From assembly GCA_005240105.1 (NCBI GenBank), contig SBAT01000129.1, positions 1-16,391 on the forward strand: DNA of 16,391 bases, written 5' to 3'. Position 1 is the first letter of the stretch; each line of letters starts with the position of its first letter. Source of the DNA: Chloroflexota bacterium (GTDB lineage Bacteria; Cyanobacteriota; Vampirovibrionia; Obscuribacterales; Obscuribacteraceae). Below, one piece after another: positions 16,039 to 16,391 of this stretch. The position numbers were made by a program, and so were the translations under genes. Below the pieces are notes generated by a model. That model saw nothing but the letters and a program-made list of their open reading frames with translations. It ran no database searches and was not told the DNA's origin.

Positions 16039-16391
16039 CTACTTGGTTTCGCCACCGTGGCAGCCGCCTTCTCCACCCTTACAGGCATGTTCTTTGCCCT
16101 TGCAGGAGCCTTCTTTGCCCTTCGCTTCAGTCTTTGCGGACTTGTCAGCGGTCTTTGCGGACTTGTCGGCGGACTTAGCGGACTTTTCCGACTTTTCGGC
16201 AGCTGCCTTAGCAGCCTTTTCCGACTTGGCAGCAGCCTTAGCTGACTTTTCGGCTTCCTTAGCGGCGGCCTTGTCTGCAGCGGATGTTTCAGTCTTGGTT
16301 TCTGTCTTGGTCTCAGTCGTCTTCTCTTTCTTGGCAACCTTCAAAGCATTCTTGCTGTGAGAGATTTGCGAAGGCGAGTTCTTCTCGCTGA
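16039..16391 (-). CDS. Lys/Ala-rich protein with C-terminal Cys heptads, candidate bufferin-like precursor (5' end beyond window)
   Basis: The frame is open to the window edge and ends at TAG 16039-16041. A TTG at 16344 could start a 101-residue protein, but it lacks a good Shine-Dalgarno and the frame upstream also encodes plausible polar protein (SEKNSPSQISHSKNAL). I therefore treat the gene as truncated. Regions in order are a Thr/Glu/Lys stretch (KTTETKTETKTET), about 55 residues of Lys/Ala/Ser/Glu repeats (KSAK-ADKSAKT-ADKSAKT) likely to be helical, and a Cys/Gly tail. The tail is three heptads, CKGKEHA, CKGGEGG and CHGGETK, so each Cys sits in E-x-x-C-[K/H]-G. This resembles the EGKC-type modified cysteines of HvfA/bufferin precursors. 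No signal peptide is seen in the visible part, unlike known bufferins. It is the first visible gene of the DUF692/DUF2063 operon. A histone-H1-like low-complexity protein is the main alternative. Confidence 0.65.
   Translation of the reverse strand, partial: SEKNSPSQISHSKNALKVAKKEKTTETKTETKTETSAADKAAAKEAEKSAKAAAKSEKAAKAAAEKSEKSAKSADKSAKTADKSAKTEAKGKEGSCKGKEHACKGGEGGCHGGETK

Noticed and set aside
16121..16270. CRISPR-like array suggested by repeated words in the last kilobase
   Set aside because: The repeats are contiguous, of varied length and in codon register with a Lys/Ala-rich protein; there are no constant-length unique spacers.
16008..16337. 109-codon Arg/Pro/Lys-rich open frame on the minus strand
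   Set aside because: It is a frame-shifted reading of the same repeats and runs into the DUF692 start. It lacks a start context and the Cys-tailed frame explains the region better.
16028..16360. 110-codon open frame on the plus strand, rich in Leu, Ala, Ser and Asp
   Set aside because: It is the antisense image of the repetitive Lys/Ala/Ser gene. It has no ribosome binding site and its composition follows from the opposite-strand repeats.

Overview
The window carries about eleven protein genes and two tRNA genes from what looks like a Gram-negative-type bacterium. The clues are many Sec signal peptides, a lipoprotein, a DegQ/HtrA-type periplasmic protease and a dipeptide-type ABC permease pair. 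GTG and TTG starts are frequent and neither tRNA gene encodes its CCA. The gene mix, with very long TadG-like proteins and lineage-specific secreted proteins, would fit a deep-branching phylum such as the non-photosynthetic relatives of Cyanobacteria (Vampirovibrionia/Melainabacteria). That placement is inference from impression only; no rRNA or marker gene is present.

Layout. 1-4959 (+): two tandem, paralogous TadG-like surface or pilus-assembly proteins, the first cut by the window edge. 5005-5041: a strong hairpin. 5072-6235 (+): a secreted M23/LytM-type protein. 6287-7828 (-): a secreted TPR plus alpha/beta-hydrolase protein, converging on the M23 gene. 7855-8218 (-): tRNA-Val(GAC) and tRNA-Cys(GCA), separated by a GC-rich, hairpin-rich spacer. 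8343-10242 (+): DppB/DppC-type permeases with no ATPase or binding-protein gene. 10196-11359 (-): an HtrA protease whose 3' end overlaps the dppC 3' end. 11469-13517 (+): a lipoprotein and two exported proteins of unknown function. 13546-14346 (+): a FadH-type 2,4-dienoyl-CoA reductase. 14334-16391 (-): a three-gene operon that runs off the right edge.

The most interesting part is the right-hand operon. Read on the minus strand, it is a Lys/Ala-rich small protein ending in three cysteine heptads, then a DUF692 (MbnB/HvfB/BufB-type) multinuclear-iron enzyme, then a DUF2063 (HvfC/BufC-type) partner. This is the architecture of a bufferin-like RiPP pathway, in which a DUF692/DUF2063 pair modifies cysteines in a precursor to make a metal-binding peptide. 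The cysteine tail has an E-x-x-C-[K/H]-G heptad rather than the tightly packed EGKC repeats of known HvfA-type precursors. The Lys/Ala linker is unusual, and no signal peptide is visible in the part inside the window.

Most of the other genes act at the cell envelope: assembly or surface display (TadG-like pair), peptidoglycan remodelling (M23), periplasmic quality control (HtrA), peptide uptake (DppBC) and exported proteins of unknown role. No phage, insertion sequence or CRISPR array was seen, and there is no gene-free stretch over 300 bases; the largest gap is the 219-base spacer between the tRNAs.
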